NCBI RefSeq assembly: GCF_002269345.1
Contig: NZ_CP022889.1
Coordinates: 2,141,001-2,205,000, forward strand
Source: Tsuneonella mangrovi
GTDB lineage: Bacteria > Pseudomonadota > Alphaproteobacteria > Sphingomonadales > Sphingomonadaceae
Reading direction: 5' to 3'
Length of the DNA stretch: 64,000 bases
Part shown: piece after piece, positions 63,746 to 64,000 of the stretch
Layout of the letters: each line of letters begins with the position of its first letter
Position numbering within the stretch: the stretch's first letter is position 1
Notes under the pieces: model-generated
The model's input: only the letters and a program-made list of their open reading frames with translations
The model's database searches: none
Told to the model about the DNA's origin: nothing
Program-made: the position numbers and the translations under genes

Positions 63746-64000
63746 TCAGGCGGCGGCGATTTTCCGCTGCATCACGAACTCGGTGATCTCGCCCAGCAGC
63801 GGGCGTGCGATTACCAGCAGCGTAGCAAGGTAAGCGATCGCGCCGGTTGCTGCGAGCAGGGCGAGCGCGGCGGGTGCAGGCATCGCGGGCAGGTGCGCAC
63901 GGACCGCCAGAACGGCGGCGGCCATGGCCGCGGTCGCGAGAATCGCAGGCGTCCATGCCTCGATCAAGGACCGCCAGGTTACTCCGATCTGCGGCAGGGT
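63746..64000 (-). CDS. C-terminal end of a membrane flippase-like protein (runs off window)
   Basis: The frame is open to base 64000. It encodes SLIEAWTPAILATAAMAAAV, AALALLAATGAIAYLATLLVIARPLL, in part, and ends EFVMQRKIAAA. The spacing of two helices and a short basic tail resembles the end of oligosaccharide flippases (Wzx/MATE group). Only about 84 residues are visible, so the family is tentative. Confidence 0.5.
   Translation of the reverse strand, partial: TLPQIGVTWRSLIEAWTPAILATAAMAAAVLAVRAHLPAMPAPAALALLAATGAIAYLATLLVIARPLLGEITEFVMQRKIAAA

Overview
The window is GC-rich alphaproteobacterial DNA. It most resembles a sphingomonad of the Erythrobacter/Novosphingobium kind. The basis is three TonB-dependent receptors, an EipA/DUF1134 protein, COQ9 and a CBP3-type cytochrome bc1 chaperone, clockwise HslVU, many 4-bp ATGA gene overlaps, and a LOV-HTH protein like EL222 of Erythrobacter litoralis. 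Genus is an inference; no rRNA is present.

Layout. 1-5.0 kb: the start of a TonB receptor, then an ECF sigma/anti-sigma pair with three secreted-protein genes. The sigma gene and all three of these genes carry the same promoter, GGAT(T/G)A-N16-CGTT, so this looks like a self-contained regulon. 5.2-9.0 kb: the pstSCAB phosphate importer behind a Pho-box-like repeat. 9.0-9.9 kb: a DMT exporter. 10.1-23.0 kb: a carbohydrate-utilisation-type locus. It holds a TonB receptor, then a tightly coupled run of halogenase-like flavoprotein, SapC, cupin/JmjC and a second halogenase-like flavoprotein, followed by a LacI regulator, an MFS transporter and a GH3 lipoprotein. GAACGTTC operators lie before the receptor and before the GH3 gene.

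23.07-40.29 kb: a 17.2-kb integrated element in the 3' end of tRNA-Ser(GCT). It is bounded by a 15-bp direct repeat and carries a P4-type integrase near the left end. An AlpA-like regulator, a DUF3631 ATPase and small coupled ORFs lie near the right end. Cargo includes an AraC regulator, a LOV-HTH blue-light regulator, an MscS-family channel, an M13 metallopeptidase, secreted proteins and a Rap1a/Tai-like protein. Two copies of a hairpin-plus-terminator RNA module, each 36-37 nt before a small ORF, lie inside it and look undescribed.

40.3-64 kb: core chromosome. Genes are tRNA-Ser, eipA, an aromatic aminotransferase, an alpha/beta hydrolase, ribD-ribE with a coupled RES-like gene, a YgjP-type metalloprotease, a YcgN-like Fe-S protein, SCO, an ankyrin protein, COQ9, feoAB, ssb, YceD/CBP3, bamE, hslVU, an ACT protein, a TPR-sulfotransferase, a third TonB receptor, an Atm1-type ABC exporter, a retropepsin-like protease and the end of a flippase-like gene.
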